Counted from the first letter of the stretch, positions 43,506 through 53,871 are shown. The stretch is DNA of 64,000 nucleotides from Endozoicomonas gorgoniicola (GCF_025562715.2 NZ_JAPFCC010000001.1:5976001-6040000); one strand, 5' to 3'. Made by a program: numbers and translations. The notes: generated by a model from the sequence alone, not told the origin.

Positions 43506-44241
43506 ACAAAGAGGCAAAGGCTTAACGGTATTATTTGAAAACAGCAAACCAAATTATAATCTGGATGAAAATCTAAGTTCTGATTTAGACAGGTCATCTG
43601 CCCGGGCAACGCTAAACGCATGGATTAACGGCTCTGTAGTGGATGGTACTGGCAAAGTTTGGATCATGGAGGACTTTCTTTTCACTATATGGAGAACAGA
43701 CAAGGCTACAGCCAGTTACTTTGTAGACGGTATAAGCGATATTGATAAATCTAATTTCAACGGTTCAAATTGCATTAATTATTCTGCTGTAATCTATCGG
43801 TTAAATGAAATAATAGATAGCCCAATCACTGACAAAAGAAGAGGTTACCTAAGGCTTTCTGAAGGTATCGGTCAGTCTGTAAGAGATTCTGATGCTGCTG
43901 AAGTGTATAGATTGAAATATAACGAGCATGTAAACGGTATCAAAAAAGAAATGAAAAATAGACGTATTGAACACTTTAGTATTGAAAATGATGAGCTAAC
44001 GGGAAGTCGTTTAAATAAAGCAACAGCTGAGTTTCACCATATACGACGGCAGTCAACTTGCCCCGATCTGATTAGCATGATTTGGAATGGTGTAATAGTT
44101 AATAAAGATACCCACAATGTTATAACATCCAGAAATGCCAATGATGAGTATGATTTGCTTGATTTGTGTGAAGAGCAAGGCTGGAATACTGGCTGGTTTA
44201 ATGATTATCAAACGTCACTAAAAAGCCTGAGTATGCAATAA
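43492..44241 (+). CDS. Putative HNH-type nuclease partner of the J-domain protein
   Basis: The 249-residue protein starts inside the last codons of the J-domain gene and shares its AT-rich composition. Near the C-terminus EFHHI (182-183), NGVIVNKDTH (Asn and His208) and LLDLC resemble the His-Asn-His core of ββα-metal nucleases, with the first His followed by a second as in many HNH enzymes. The zinc CxxC pairs are absent. The first ~170 residues are unrecognised. The pair could be a phage-defence or restriction unit near dcm-vsr, or a toxin with partner. The nuclease call rests on the motif only. Confidence 0.6.
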   Translation: MPNDKQRGKGLTVLFENSKPNYNLDENLSSDLDRSSARATLNAWINGSVVDGTGKVWIMEDFLFTIWRTDKATASYFVDGISDIDKSNFNGSNCINYSAVIYRLNEIIDSPITDKRRGYLRLSEGIGQSVRDSDAAEVYRLKYNEHVNGIKKEMKNRRIEHFSIENDELTGSRLNKATAEFHHIRRQSTCPDLISMIWNGVIVNKDTHNVITSRNANDEYDLLDLCEEQGWNTGWFNDYQTSLKSLSMQ

Positions 44242-44379
44242 CATCGCACTCTAAGAGTAATCTCTAGTTCGCAGTGCATATTATTATTCGATAAAAATAT
44301 AGATATTGAATTTATTATTACATTATCGCTGATAGACTTTGGTTCAAATAAAAACTCTAAATGTCAGGTCTTGCCGATT

Positions 44380-45300
44380 ATGTCTGGTGAACAGTCGCGC
44401 TATCAGCTGAATCATCTTAAACAGCTGGAAGCGGAAAGCATTCATATTATTCGTGAAGTGACAGCCGGGTTTGATAACCCGGTGATGCTCTATTCCATTG
44501 GCAAGGACTCGGCTGTGATGCTGCATCTTGCCATGAAGGCATTCTATCCGGGAAAGCCCCCCTTTCCTTTAATGCATGTTGACACTCTTTGGAAATTCAA
44601 AGAGATGATTGAGTTCCGCGATCAGCATGTAAAACAACTTGGGCTGGAGCTGATTGTTCATACCAACCCGGAAGGTGTTGAGCAGGGTATTGGCCCCTTT
44701 ACCCATGGCAGCGCTAAACATACCGATGTTATGAAAACCCAGGCTTTAAAACAGGCACTGGATCAGTATGGTTTTGATGCCGCTTTTGGGGGAGCCCGTC
44801 GTGATGAAGAAAAGTCCAGGGCGAAAGAGCGTGTCTACTCCTTCCGGGACGCTAACCACCGCTGGGACCCGAAAAATCAGCGGCCGGAGCTTTGGAACAT
44901 TTACAACAGCCAGGTAGAGAAAGGCGAAAGCATACGGGTTTTTCCGTTGTCTAACTGGACTGAGCTGGATATCTGGCAGTATATCCATCAGGAAAATATC
45001 CCGATTGTCCCCCTGTACCTGTCAAAAGAGCGCCCGGTGGTTGAACGGGATGGCAACCTGATTATGGTGGACGATGAACGACTTCCGTTGTATGAAGATG
45101 AAGAGCCGCAAATGAAAAAAGTGCGTTTCCGTACTTTAGGCTGCTATCCACTGACCGGTGCCGTGGAGTCCAATGCGGACACCCTGACTGAAGTGATTCA
45201 GGAAATGCTTCTGACCAACACCTCGGAACGACAGGGCAGGGTGATTGATCACGACAGCGCAGGCTCCATGGAAAAGAAAAAACAAGAGGGGTACTTTTAA
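44380..45300 (+). CDS. cysD: Sulfate adenylyltransferase subunit 2 CysD
   Basis: From the ATG at 44380 (MSGEQSRYQLNHLKQLE) the protein has 306 residues. It shows the PP-loop MLYSIGKDSAVMLHLA, HVDTLWKF, FGGARRDEEKSRAKERVYSFRD and LGCYPLTGAVES. With CysN it makes adenosine-5'-phosphosulfate from sulfate and ATP. Its stop overlaps the cysN start (TAATG). Confidence 0.95.
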   Translation: MSGEQSRYQLNHLKQLEAESIHIIREVTAGFDNPVMLYSIGKDSAVMLHLAMKAFYPGKPPFPLMHVDTLWKFKEMIEFRDQHVKQLGLELIVHTNPEGVEQGIGPFTHGSAKHTDVMKTQALKQALDQYGFDAAFGGARRDEEKSRAKERVYSFRDANHRWDPKNQRPELWNIYNSQVEKGESIRVFPLSNWTELDIWQYIHQENIPIVPLYLSKERPVVERDGNLIMVDDERLPLYEDEEPQMKKVRFRTLGCYPLTGAVESNADTLTEVIQEMLLTNTSERQGRVIDHDSAGSMEKKKQEGYF

Positions 45301-46943
45301 TGTCCCGGGGACTAATGCCACACCAGTCTGATTTGATCGCCAGTGATATTGAGGAATACCTGCGTCGGCATGAGCAGAAAGAGATACTTCGGTTCCTCAC
45401 CTGTGGCAGTGTAGACGACGGAAAAAGTACACTCATTGGCCGGTTGTTGCACGACACCAGCATGATTTATGAAGACCAGCTGGCTTCGGTGCAGACCGAC
45501 AGCAAGCGGGTCGGCACTCAGGGAGAAAAGGTTGATCTGGCGTTGCTGGTGGATGGTTTGCAGGCAGAGCGTGAGCAGGGAATTACGATTGATGTTGCCT
45601 ATCGTTATTTCTCAACAGAAAAGCGTAAGTACATCATTGCTGATACGCCGGGGCATGAACAATATACCCGAAATATGGCAACCGGCGCGTCAACCTGCGA
45701 TCTGGCCATTATTCTGGTTGATGCCCGGCAGGGCGTGCTGACCCAGACCCGTCGGCATACCTATATCGCCAATCTTCTTGGTATTCGGCATCTGGTTGTG
45801 GCTGTCAACAAAATGGATCTGGTGGACTTCAGTGAGGAACGCTTTACCGATATTCGTAATGAATATCTGGGGTTTGCTGAATCCCTGAATCTGGGGGATG
45901 TGCGTTTTGTACCCATCTCGGCGCTGGAAGGTGACAATGTGGTGGAACGCAGTACTCAAATGCCCTGGTACAGCGACCAGACCCTGATGGAGATACTGGA
46001 AACCGTGGAGGTGGCTGACGACCGTAATCTTGATGATTTCCGCCTGCCTGTTCAGTACGTTAACCGTCCCAACCTTAATTTTCGAGGTTATGCCGGTACC
46101 ATTGCATCGGGTGTTATCAAGACCGGAGACCGTATAAAGGTTCTGCCCTCGGGTCAGGAAAGCAAAGTATCCGACATTGTGACCTATGATGGTCATCTGT
46201 CCGAAGCCTTCGCCGGTCAGGCTGTCACACTGACCCTGGACGATGAGATTGATATCAGCCGTGGCGATATGATGGTTCACAGTGGTCATAGTGATAGAAA
46301 CCCTTCTAAGGTTTCAAGCTACTTTAATGCCAGTGTTGTCTGGATGGGGGAACAGCCCATGCAGCCCGGGCGGCAGTACTGGATCAAGTTTGCCACCCGC
46401 CAGATAGTGGGCAGTTTTGCGGGTATTCATCACCGGGTTGATGTTAATACGCTGGAACAGCAGGCTGTTGATGAGTTGCAACTCAATGAAATCGCTTCCT
46501 GTTCGTTAAACCTGACACAACCGGTGGCTGTGGACGTCTATGCCGCTAATCGTCAGACAGGCGCATTTATAGTGATTGATCGCCTGACCAATGCGACGGT
46601 TGCTTCAGGGATGGTGGAGTCAGCAGGTTCAGCGCAAAGGCAAACGGAGCCGGTTTCGGTGCAGGAGCGAACTCATCGTTTAAATCAAAATCCGGCACTG
46701 GTTCAGGTGAGGAATGCTGACCAGTTGCAGTTGCTCGAAAGGCAGCTGTTTGACCGGGGCTTTCTACCAGCTATTGTGGATCAGCAGCCAGACTGGCAAA
46801 TCAGGGCTGAAGCTTTGCTGGAGGCCGGGCTGGTGGTTCTGGTGAACACTCTGGATGACTGGACTCCTGCCACTCATCCGGTTGTAAAAGTCAGTGCGGA
46901 AACCTCGCTGGATCAACTTTGCGGTAGGTTGGGACGAGTGTAA
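45300..46943 (+). CDS. cysN: Sulfate adenylyltransferase GTPase subunit CysN with C-terminal extension
   Basis: The 547-residue protein has an EF-Tu-like GTPase domain (GSVDDGKSTLIGRLL, DTPGHEQYTRNMATGAS, NKMDLVD) followed by two beta-barrels. It is ~70 residues longer than stand-alone CysN and shorter than CysNC fusions. The extra C-terminus (VRNADQLQLLERQLFDRGFLPAIV ...) looks like a reduced APS-kinase region without a P-loop. The GTPase drives APS formation with CysD. Confidence 0.93.
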   Translation: MSRGLMPHQSDLIASDIEEYLRRHEQKEILRFLTCGSVDDGKSTLIGRLLHDTSMIYEDQLASVQTDSKRVGTQGEKVDLALLVDGLQAEREQGITIDVAYRYFSTEKRKYIIADTPGHEQYTRNMATGASTCDLAIILVDARQGVLTQTRRHTYIANLLGIRHLVVAVNKMDLVDFSEERFTDIRNEYLGFAESLNLGDVRFVPISALEGDNVVERSTQMPWYSDQTLMEILETVEVADDRNLDDFRLPVQYVNRPNLNFRGYAGTIASGVIKTGDRIKVLPSGQESKVSDIVTYDGHLSEAFAGQAVTLTLDDEIDISRGDMMVHSGHSDRNPSKVSSYFNASVVWMGEQPMQPGRQYWIKFATRQIVGSFAGIHHRVDVNTLEQQAVDELQLNEIASCSLNLTQPVAVDVYAANRQTGAFIVIDRLTNATVASGMVESAGSAQRQTEPVSVQERTHRLNQNPALVQVRNADQLQLLERQLFDRGFLPAIVDQQPDWQIRAEALLEAGLVVLVNTLDDWTPATHPVVKVSAETSLDQLCGRLGRV

Positions 46944-46948
46944 CGACT

Positions 46949-46985
46949 CCCAACACGAGAACTTAATGTTATTCACCGTGTTGGG
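46949..46985. terminator. Hairpin between cysN and the transporter gene
   Basis: CCCAACACG and CGTGTTGGG form a perfect 9-bp stem between the convergent stops; a G-run rather than a T-run follows. It is likely the transcript-end structure, with mode uncertain. Confidence 0.5.
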
Positions 46986-47000
46986 GGGGCTGAATGTAAA

Positions 47001-48386
47001 TTATTTCAGCAGGACAAACAGCATCAGTACCGGACAAACAAATTTCACATACCAGGGCCAGATCTTCCAGAACAGGCTCTGTTCCATGTCCGGACTGCCT
47101 TTTTTCAGCTCATTCAGCAACCGATCCCGCCGCAGAACCCAGGTCAGCATGAGCCCAAACAGCAGAGCTAAAAGAGGCTGTCCGTAAACCGTTGTCAGTG
47201 TAACCACCAGACCAAAAAGCGCCTCAAAGTTCAGGATGATAATGGCTGACACAACGGATACTGCTCCACCAATCACGATGGACATTCTTGAACGGCAGCT
47301 ATTCAGCTGTTCGCAGACGGTGTTAACCGGAGCTTCCAGCATGGAAATAGAGGACGTCAGGGCAGCAATGCTCATCAGCGCGAAGAATGCGATGGCGACA
47401 AGAGAGCCGGCAGCTCCCATGCTGTTGAACAGGGCGGGGAGAACGGTGAACACCAGTGTATCGGATTCCAGCAGGGTGCCATCGGGTGCATAAATCGTGA
47501 CGCCGTTTGCCTGTGCAACCGTCATAGCGGGTATGACCAGCAAACCGGCCAGCAGGGCGACACTGGTATCCAGAGCTGTCACCATGGCGGCGGTTTTCGG
47601 AAGACTCTCTTTTTCAGACAGGTAGCTGCCATACACCATGATGGCGCAGACCCCCAGTGACAGGGAGAAGAAAGCCTGCCCCATGGCATTAACCAGAAGA
47701 GAGGGCTCAAGGATATGGCTGAAATCGGGTTTCAGGTACATGAGCAGACCCTGTTCGGCTCCTTCCAGGGTCATGATATAGGCGGCCAGGCCAATCAACA
47801 GAATGAACATCATGGGCATCAGTTTCTTTGACCAGCGTTCAATACCGTTGCTGACACCTGCCCGTACCACATGGATCGTCACAGCCATAAAAGCGCCCAT
47901 GGCAATCAGGTTTAGCGAGGTCGAGAAACTGGTCAGCCAGCTGGCAAGCCCGGTCATTCCTGCCAGTTTTGCCAGAGGTTCCAGCATGAACGCCAGAAGC
48001 CAGCCGGAAATAATGGCGTAGAAACTGATAATCAGGGATAACGTGACAATGCCGGCAATGCCCACAACCGCACCGGTTTTTTTCCAGAAAGGTTTATCGG
48101 ACAGCGATCCCATGGCTGCTACAGGGTTTTTCTGTGCCATACGGCCTATTGTCATCTCAGCCACAAGCATTGGGTAGGCCAGCACGACCACCATCAGCAG
48201 GTAAACCAGTATAAAGGCAGCACCGCCATGGCCCGCTACCTGGGTTGGAAATCCCCAGATATTGCCAACCCCCACGGCAGAGCCTGCTGCAGCCATTACA
48301 AAACCGAGGCGTGATGAGAAGGCAGAACGGGGCTGTAAACCATCATTCGACGAGGCAATATCATTTTGAGCGGGTGCTGAGGGCAT
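47001..48386 (-). CDS. Neurotransmitter:sodium symporter-family transporter
   Basis: The 461-residue, ~11-12-helix membrane protein has the NSS signature SRLGFVMAAAGSAVGVGNIWGFPTQVAGHGGAAFILVYLL in helix 1 (unwound GSAVGVGNIW with Na+ and substrate ligands), followed by GRMAQKNP. The unwound helix 6 region FFSLSLGVCAIMVYGSYL is also present. Bacterial relatives (LeuT, Tyt1) import hydrophobic or aromatic amino acids with Na+. The substrate is not identifiable from sequence. It is convergent with cysN. Confidence 0.92.
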   Translation of the reverse strand: MPSAPAQNDIASSNDGLQPRSAFSSRLGFVMAAAGSAVGVGNIWGFPTQVAGHGGAAFILVYLLMVVVLAYPMLVAEMTIGRMAQKNPVAAMGSLSDKPFWKKTGAVVGIAGIVTLSLIISFYAIISGWLLAFMLEPLAKLAGMTGLASWLTSFSTSLNLIAMGAFMAVTIHVVRAGVSNGIERWSKKLMPMMFILLIGLAAYIMTLEGAEQGLLMYLKPDFSHILEPSLLVNAMGQAFFSLSLGVCAIMVYGSYLSEKESLPKTAAMVTALDTSVALLAGLLVIPAMTVAQANGVTIYAPDGTLLESDTLVFTVLPALFNSMGAAGSLVAIAFFALMSIAALTSSISMLEAPVNTVCEQLNSCRSRMSIVIGGAVSVVSAIIILNFEALFGLVVTLTTVYGQPLLALLFGLMLTWVLRRDRLLNELKKGSPDMEQSLFWKIWPWYVKFVCPVLMLFVLLK

Positions 48387-48856
48387 ATTTTCTCTCTTTG
48401 TTCAGGTTTTTCTGAAATATAGACCTGTAAGAGAGCGGGAGTGTGAATAGGGGAAGAATAATATTCATCATTTTGTTTTAAGTCAGCTTCTTCTAATTTT
48501 GTATTTAGCTGCTATATTTTCGATGCTTTCAACGAATCTGTAAGAAAACAGCTTGTTGTGAATTTGTTGTGAATTGATTTTTGAGAATTAAAATCTGGAC
48601 TTTAATTCCGCATTACAAGTTGTAGGGAGGGCAGGTATCAGAGAAACCTGCGTCAAAAAGACCTATGAGAATGCAATGACGTTAAGACGTGTTATTGAAA
48701 CCTTTACATTATCCATGTTGTTGTGCTTCTTCTGCCGTTTAGCCATTGCTGATGACAACCAGTATGTGAAGCATTTTAAAGCCTCCTACCGGGAGGGAGC
48801 CTCTGCAAAACTCTTCGGCTATGAATTCCTCAACCACGGACAACTGGATATTTACA

Positions 48857-50591
48857 GCCGACATTCACCACCCAGCATGACATTTTCCTAATACCTGCTA
48901 TCTATTATCAGATAAGCAAATATCAAGAAGCCTTGTTATGCCTCCTATTCAATACCGCTCTCAGGTCATGGATCATCTCGGTCTAGTGGCTGGAATGTGC
49001 AAAGAGCTGGGCATTGCCGACCATATCGACAGGCGCGCGCCCAAAGTATCTGACGAATGGAACATCTCCCACGGTGAGGCCGTTGTCGCGATGATTATCA
49101 ATGGCCTCGGCTTTACGGGGCAGTCTCTCCACATGTTCCCTCAGTTCTTCTCCAATAAACCCCTCGATAAACTGATCAGAGAGGGGATTGAGCCCGAGCA
49201 CATAAACGACAAAGTTCTTGGAAGAACACTGGATGAACTGTTTGAACTGGGTGTCAGTAAAGTCTATTTTGAGCTGGCTATCAAGGTGGCTACGCATCTC
49301 AAATTGCCATGTGATGCACTCAACCTTGATGGCACAGGATTTCACGTCGATGGCCGTTATAACAGCGAGGAGGAAGTCAGTGACGAAGACCTCAATTGCA
49401 TCAGGCTTTGCAAGGGCTACAGCCGAGATCATCGTCCTGATCTGAACCAGGCCATATTGCTCCTGCTGACCGAAAACCGGGCAGGCATTCCGATGTTTAT
49501 GAAAGCAGCCAGCGGTAATGTGACGGACAAGACCAGTTTCAAACAAGTGGTTTCTGAGCATATAAAGAGCTTCAAAGCGGCACTTAATGCCCGTTACTTC
49601 ATCGGTGATGCCGCATTGTATGTGGCTGAAACCGTTCAGGAACTGAGTCAGCAGGATCAGTTGTTTATCTCCAGAGTTCCTCTCAACATTGGTGCAGCCA
49701 AAGAACTGGTTCAAAGTGCGCCATTGCGCTCAATGGTTGAGGTTGAAGGGTTTGAGCATTACGAATCTGTAGAAACTCTGTCTGACTATGCAGGTGTCGT
49801 ACAACGTTGGGTACTGTTTCGAAATAATCAAAGCCAGAAAACAGAACAGAAGACACTGACAAGGCGTATGCAGAAAAAGTCCCTGAAGGAATTCAAGGAA
49901 CTTGAGAAATTGGGCAAGAAGCCATTCTGTTGCGAATCGGATGCCATGGAAGCTTTCAAGCTATGGCAAAAACAGTCCGTATACTGCCAGGCTGAACCTG
50001 AGATCATCGAGAGTCCCTGCTATAAAACCAAAGGCCGTCCTGCTGATGGGACAGTTCCCGACCACTATGAATATTATGTGACAGGCTCCTGCGCGGTTGC
50101 TGTACAGACTCGTCGTGATGCAGAAGCATCGTTGGGTTGTTTTGTTCTGGCAACCAACGATACAGATACAGCCCGGCTTGACGCTGGCGAACTACTGAGG
50201 ACGTATAAATCCCAGCAGCAGGTTGAGAGAGGTTTTCGCTTCCTGAAGAGCCCTGATTTTCTGGTGTCTTCACTGTATCTCAAAAAACCTGAGCGTATTG
50301 AGGCCCTGTTAATGGTGATGACACTCTGCCTTATGGTCTATGCTGCAATTCAGCATCGAATCCGCTATGAACTGAAAAGGCAGAGCCGAACGTTCCCGGA
50401 CATGAAGAAGAAACCAGCCCAGAACCCAACGGGCAGATGGGTTTTCCTGTGCTTTGATGGGATTCATGTGCTGTCGGTTAACGGGACGGAGAAACACATG
50501 GTTGGAATATCGGAGAGGCAATCGACGATCATTTTTATTTTGGGCTCAACGTACCAAGAAATTTATTCCTGAATAGGGTGGTGAATGACGG
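48857..50591 (+). mobile_element. IS1634-family insertion sequence, complete
   Basis: The element is about 1.73 kb. Its ends are inverted: left (G)CCGACATTCACCACCC, right (complement) CCGTCATTCACCACCC, one mismatch over 16 bp. TTACA flanks it directly (48852-48856 and 50592-50596); a 6-bp duplication with one mismatch (TTACAG/TTACAA) is the alternative. IS1634 elements are known to duplicate 5-6 bp. The clean rejoining of the host frame confirms the ends. Confidence 0.9.
48938..50572 (+). CDS. IS1634-family transposase
   Basis: The 544-residue protein begins with a DUF4277-type domain (QVMDHLGLVAGMCKELGIADHIDRR). It is followed by an IS4-superfamily DDE core: LNLDGTGFHVDG (Asp), YFIGDAALYV (Asp), and LLRTYKSQQQVERGFRFLKSPDF (the YREK-like Glu region). 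It is full length with no frameshift, so the element may be active. Confidence 0.92.
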   Translation: MPPIQYRSQVMDHLGLVAGMCKELGIADHIDRRAPKVSDEWNISHGEAVVAMIINGLGFTGQSLHMFPQFFSNKPLDKLIREGIEPEHINDKVLGRTLDELFELGVSKVYFELAIKVATHLKLPCDALNLDGTGFHVDGRYNSEEEVSDEDLNCIRLCKGYSRDHRPDLNQAILLLLTENRAGIPMFMKAASGNVTDKTSFKQVVSEHIKSFKAALNARYFIGDAALYVAETVQELSQQDQLFISRVPLNIGAAKELVQSAPLRSMVEVEGFEHYESVETLSDYAGVVQRWVLFRNNQSQKTEQKTLTRRMQKKSLKEFKELEKLGKKPFCCESDAMEAFKLWQKQSVYCQAEPEIIESPCYKTKGRPADGTVPDHYEYYVTGSCAVAVQTRRDAEASLGCFVLATNDTDTARLDAGELLRTYKSQQQVERGFRFLKSPDFLVSSLYLKKPERIEALLMVMTLCLMVYAAIQHRIRYELKRQSRTFPDMKKKPAQNPTGRWVFLCFDGIHVLSVNGTEKHMVGISERQSTIIFILGSTYQEIYS

Positions 50592-52657
50592 TTACAAGTT
50601 GTTTCTGGCTTTATTGGAGCCAGATACAATCAATAAAGGATATTATCAACCTGACATCATGCTAACCACTAAGGCTTATCAGAGCCTGGGTGATGCGGCT
50701 TATGCTGATAAGGCAGCCAGAATCCTGCAAAAAAAGATTCCCTCGCTCATTGCAGGCATTGCCATCGATACATTCTCTTCTGAAAAAGCCAAACGAATAA
50801 ATAAAATTTTTTCCAACAATGACTCACAGCATTACTGGTTAAAAGAAGGCGGTGACCCAAAAAACGCTGCTTTGGTGCTATCAACGGCTCAATTCATTCT
50901 GATGCTTGGAGCGGTTACCGATTATGCCGTTGAACCTTTGGAACACCAGAATGGTTTTTTTATCGGAGCTTCTGTCTCTGAATTGGAAAGTAATCATGGT
51001 TGTGAAGCCCTGGATCTTGAGTGTAGAAGCCATCAAATAGCATGGATTTACGGGAAAATTGATGACACGTCCAAAAAGTATGCTGAAAATGTTCTGGGCA
51101 TGCCCTTTTACGACGTTGAGGGCTATGATCAGCGTGTTCGGGGGTTTGCTCAGCGATTGGAGGTTGAGGGGCCTTTCAGTGCTTACTCTCACCACATCCA
51201 GAATAAGCAATCAAATAAGAAATACAGAATAAAACCGAACTACTATTACCGGCGGGCTCGTTTATCCCATCCTATGGGCTATTGCACGCCTAAATACAAG
51301 TTCATTTCCTGTTATCTTGTACCTCGATTCGGTCTGGCTCCTCACAATGCCGGCATTCTGGTTGATCCTGAGCTGGATTCAACAGTCAGACAATTCGAGC
51401 AAGAGCCGGGTAATAGTGATTTTGTCCGGGCTCTTGAAGATTTGCCAAAGGTGATCAGAGAGACCCTTACAGGCAAAGAAAACGAGAAAGAGCAAATCGA
51501 TACGTTGCTGGCTGGTGCGGATTATTACTTTACCTATTTTCACTATATGAGCGGCAAGTTAGAGTTTATAGCCTCTCTGGCCAAAGCCTATCCCGGCAAA
51601 AACCAAACGATTATTATGCCCTGCTCTGAGAAAGATATTGGTTCTACTTGTACTTATAATCTTGCATCAATTGCTTTGGGTCATGCCGGAGTTAGTACTG
51701 TTAAATTATGGACAAAAACCAGTAACGAGCCTCAAACCATTACCCTTCAGGAGTCACAAAACGGTATTACGCTCAACCTTGTAGATCCCGGCTTTCTGCC
51801 TCATAAGACGATGATGGCTCTGATGTACCTGTCAAATCCGGTGGTCGGTGTATCTGGGGATAATTCTCTGAGCGAAGCCCTGGTGATGGGTAAGCTTCCC
51901 TACCCTGAAGCCCTGCCCCATAACCTGTTTACACGAACACAGTTGGGATTGCTGTCGTCTAATAAAGAGCTGAATGCATTTTATAATAACCTTGACCCTG
52001 TAAGCGTGGGGGCAGCATGGAAAATACTGGAAGAAAATCCTGACATCATTAAAAGCTTTGCCAGAACGATTGTTGACACGCGTAATGCGTCCCATCTTCT
52101 TTCAGCAATTGCTTCATCTGTTCTGGAGCCTTCATTCGAACTGAGCGACTTTTTGTTTCAGGTCGATCAAAGCGTCAATGCAGCAATGGACACTCAGGCT
52201 CCCGGTTTCCCTGCTTTTGAGGATGACAACCGTCACCGGGCTGATATTGTCAGAATGAAATGGTTGCTGGCTCAGTTTAAAGTTGGGTACGCCAAACCAA
52301 CAGAGCCTGACCAGAGACAGGAATACCTTAAGTCAATGAGAGAAGAAATAAACAAGATCAGTAGCCAGTATTTACGAAGGCTTATGGACGAGGCTCTTTA
52401 CGATTACGTGAAGGAAAAAGGCTGATAGTCAGATAACGGGTTGTTGGACGTGAACCCTCAGGGCAAATAATTGTCGGAACACGTATAAATACCTGTTTAG
52501 TGAATGAAACTCCTCAGTCAATATTATGTCGTTCTTCTACAATGGATCACTGGTACTCCTTTTTACTGATATTGCGATCAGGGAATGCTTCTTTCGGATA
52601 GCCGATATCAGCACAAACGGGTTCTGTTTTCCTTGATAAATGATATCTGGAGTCGAA

Positions 52658-53857
52658 ATGAAAGCCGATTTTTGCGCAGGGCTGCGTGAACAGTTGGAAG
52701 GCCTGAAACAAGAAGGTCTTTATAAGTACGAACGTGTTATTACCACTCAGCAGCAGGCTGATATCAAGGTAACAACAGGTGAAGAGGTCATTAACTTCTG
52801 TGCCAACAACTACCTGGGTCTGGCAAACTCGCCCGAGCTGATTCAGGCAGGCAAGGATGCCCTGGACAAGTATGGCTATGGCATGGCATCAGTGCGCTTT
52901 ATCTGTGGCACTCAGCCGGTTCATCTGGAGCTGGAAAAGCGTATTTCTGAATTTTTGGGCATGGAAGAAACTATTCTGTACTCTTCATGCTTTGATGCAA
53001 ATGGTGGACTGTTTGAGACACTGCTGGGACCTGAAGACGCTGTTATCAGTGATTCCCTGAATCATGCTTCTATTATTGACGGTATTCGTCTGTGTAAGGC
53101 TAAGCGTTTCCGCTATGCCAACAACGATATGGTCGCTCTGGAAGAGCAGCTCAAAGCAGCGACTGAAGCCGGTAGCCGCCAGAAATTGATTGTCACCGAT
53201 GGCGTATTCTCAATGGATGGCGTGATTGCCAACCTGAAAGGCATTTGCGATTTGGCTGACAAGTACGATGCCATGGTTATGGTAGACGATTGTCATGCAA
53301 CAGGCTTTATTGGCGAAAACGGTCGTGGCACCCATGAACACTGTGGCGTTATGGGTCGTGTTGACATTATCACCGGTACTCTGGGCAAAGCCCTCGGTGG
53401 TGCCTCCGGTGGTTACACATCTTCCCGCCATCCTGAAATCATTGAATGGCTGCGCAACCGCTCCCGTCCCTACCTGTTCTCAAACACCCTGAGCCCAACC
53501 ATTGCCGGCGCTTCCATCAAGGTGCTGGATATGCTGGAAGATGGTGCAGAGTTGCGTGAACGTCTGCGCTTCAACACCCGTTATTTCCGTACAGAGATGG
53601 AAAAGCTGGGCTTTAACCTTGCCGGTAATGGCCATGCAATTATTCCGGTTATGCTGGGTGATGCGACGCTGGCGGCTAAATTTGCAGATCGTATGCTGGA
53701 AGAAGGCATTTATGTTGTTGGTTTCTCCTTCCCGGTTGTGCCTAAAGGTGCTGCCCGCATTCGTACCCAGATGTCTGCAGCCCACAGTCAGGAACACATG
53801 GATAAGGTTATTGCTGCTTTTGCCAAAGTAGGCCGCGAGCTTGGCGTCATTGCCTGA
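52658..53857 (+). CDS. kbl: 2-amino-3-ketobutyrate CoA ligase (glycine C-acetyltransferase)
   Basis: From the ATG at 52658 (MKADFCAGLREQLEG), with CTGGAG 7 bp upstream, the enzyme has 399 residues. It is a PLP enzyme of the alpha-oxoamine synthase family: VNFCANNYLGLANSP-like INFCANNYLGLA, DSLNHASIIDGIRLC, MVDDCHATGF and the PLP Lys in GTLGKALGGASGGY. It splits 2-amino-3-oxobutyrate into glycine and acetyl-CoA. It forms an operon with tdh, 14 bp downstream. Confidence 0.96.
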   Translation: MKADFCAGLREQLEGLKQEGLYKYERVITTQQQADIKVTTGEEVINFCANNYLGLANSPELIQAGKDALDKYGYGMASVRFICGTQPVHLELEKRISEFLGMEETILYSSCFDANGGLFETLLGPEDAVISDSLNHASIIDGIRLCKAKRFRYANNDMVALEEQLKAATEAGSRQKLIVTDGVFSMDGVIANLKGICDLADKYDAMVMVDDCHATGFIGENGRGTHEHCGVMGRVDIITGTLGKALGGASGGYTSSRHPEIIEWLRNRSRPYLFSNTLSPTIAGASIKVLDMLEDGAELRERLRFNTRYFRTEMEKLGFNLAGNGHAIIPVMLGDATLAAKFADRMLEEGIYVVGFSFPVVPKGAARIRTQMSAAHSQEHMDKVIAAFAKVGRELGVIA

Positions 53858-53871
53858 GGAAACAAATAATC

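Larger units (their letters stand above)
48676..52425 (+). pseudogene. Secreted GT-B-like protein split by IS1634-family element
   Basis: The 5' part (48676-48856) encodes a signal peptide (VIETFTLSMLLCFFCRLAIA) and ~60 residues. The 3' part runs from ~50597 to 52425. Removing 48857-50591 and one TTACA copy rejoins GAT ATT TAC to AAG TTG TTT in frame (HGQLDIY + KLFLALLEP), restoring ~669 residues. The protein is otherwise unrecognised. Near its C-terminus MALMYLSNPVVGVSGDNSLSEALVMGKLP resembles the donor-binding end of GT-B glycosyltransferases such as EarP-like enzymes. Cysteines (CEALDLEC, CTPKYKFISC, CSEKDIGSTC) suit a periplasmic fold. The 3' ORF has a start (GTG, 50578) but no signal peptide, so the product is presumably lost. 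Confidence 0.75.

Noticed and set aside
48983..49714. 243-codon minus-strand ORF
   Set aside because: Antisense to the IS1634 transposase.
52426..52657. Extra gene or regulatory RNA upstream of kbl
   Set aside because: No ORF, no stable hairpin and no clear riboswitch pattern were seen in this stretch.
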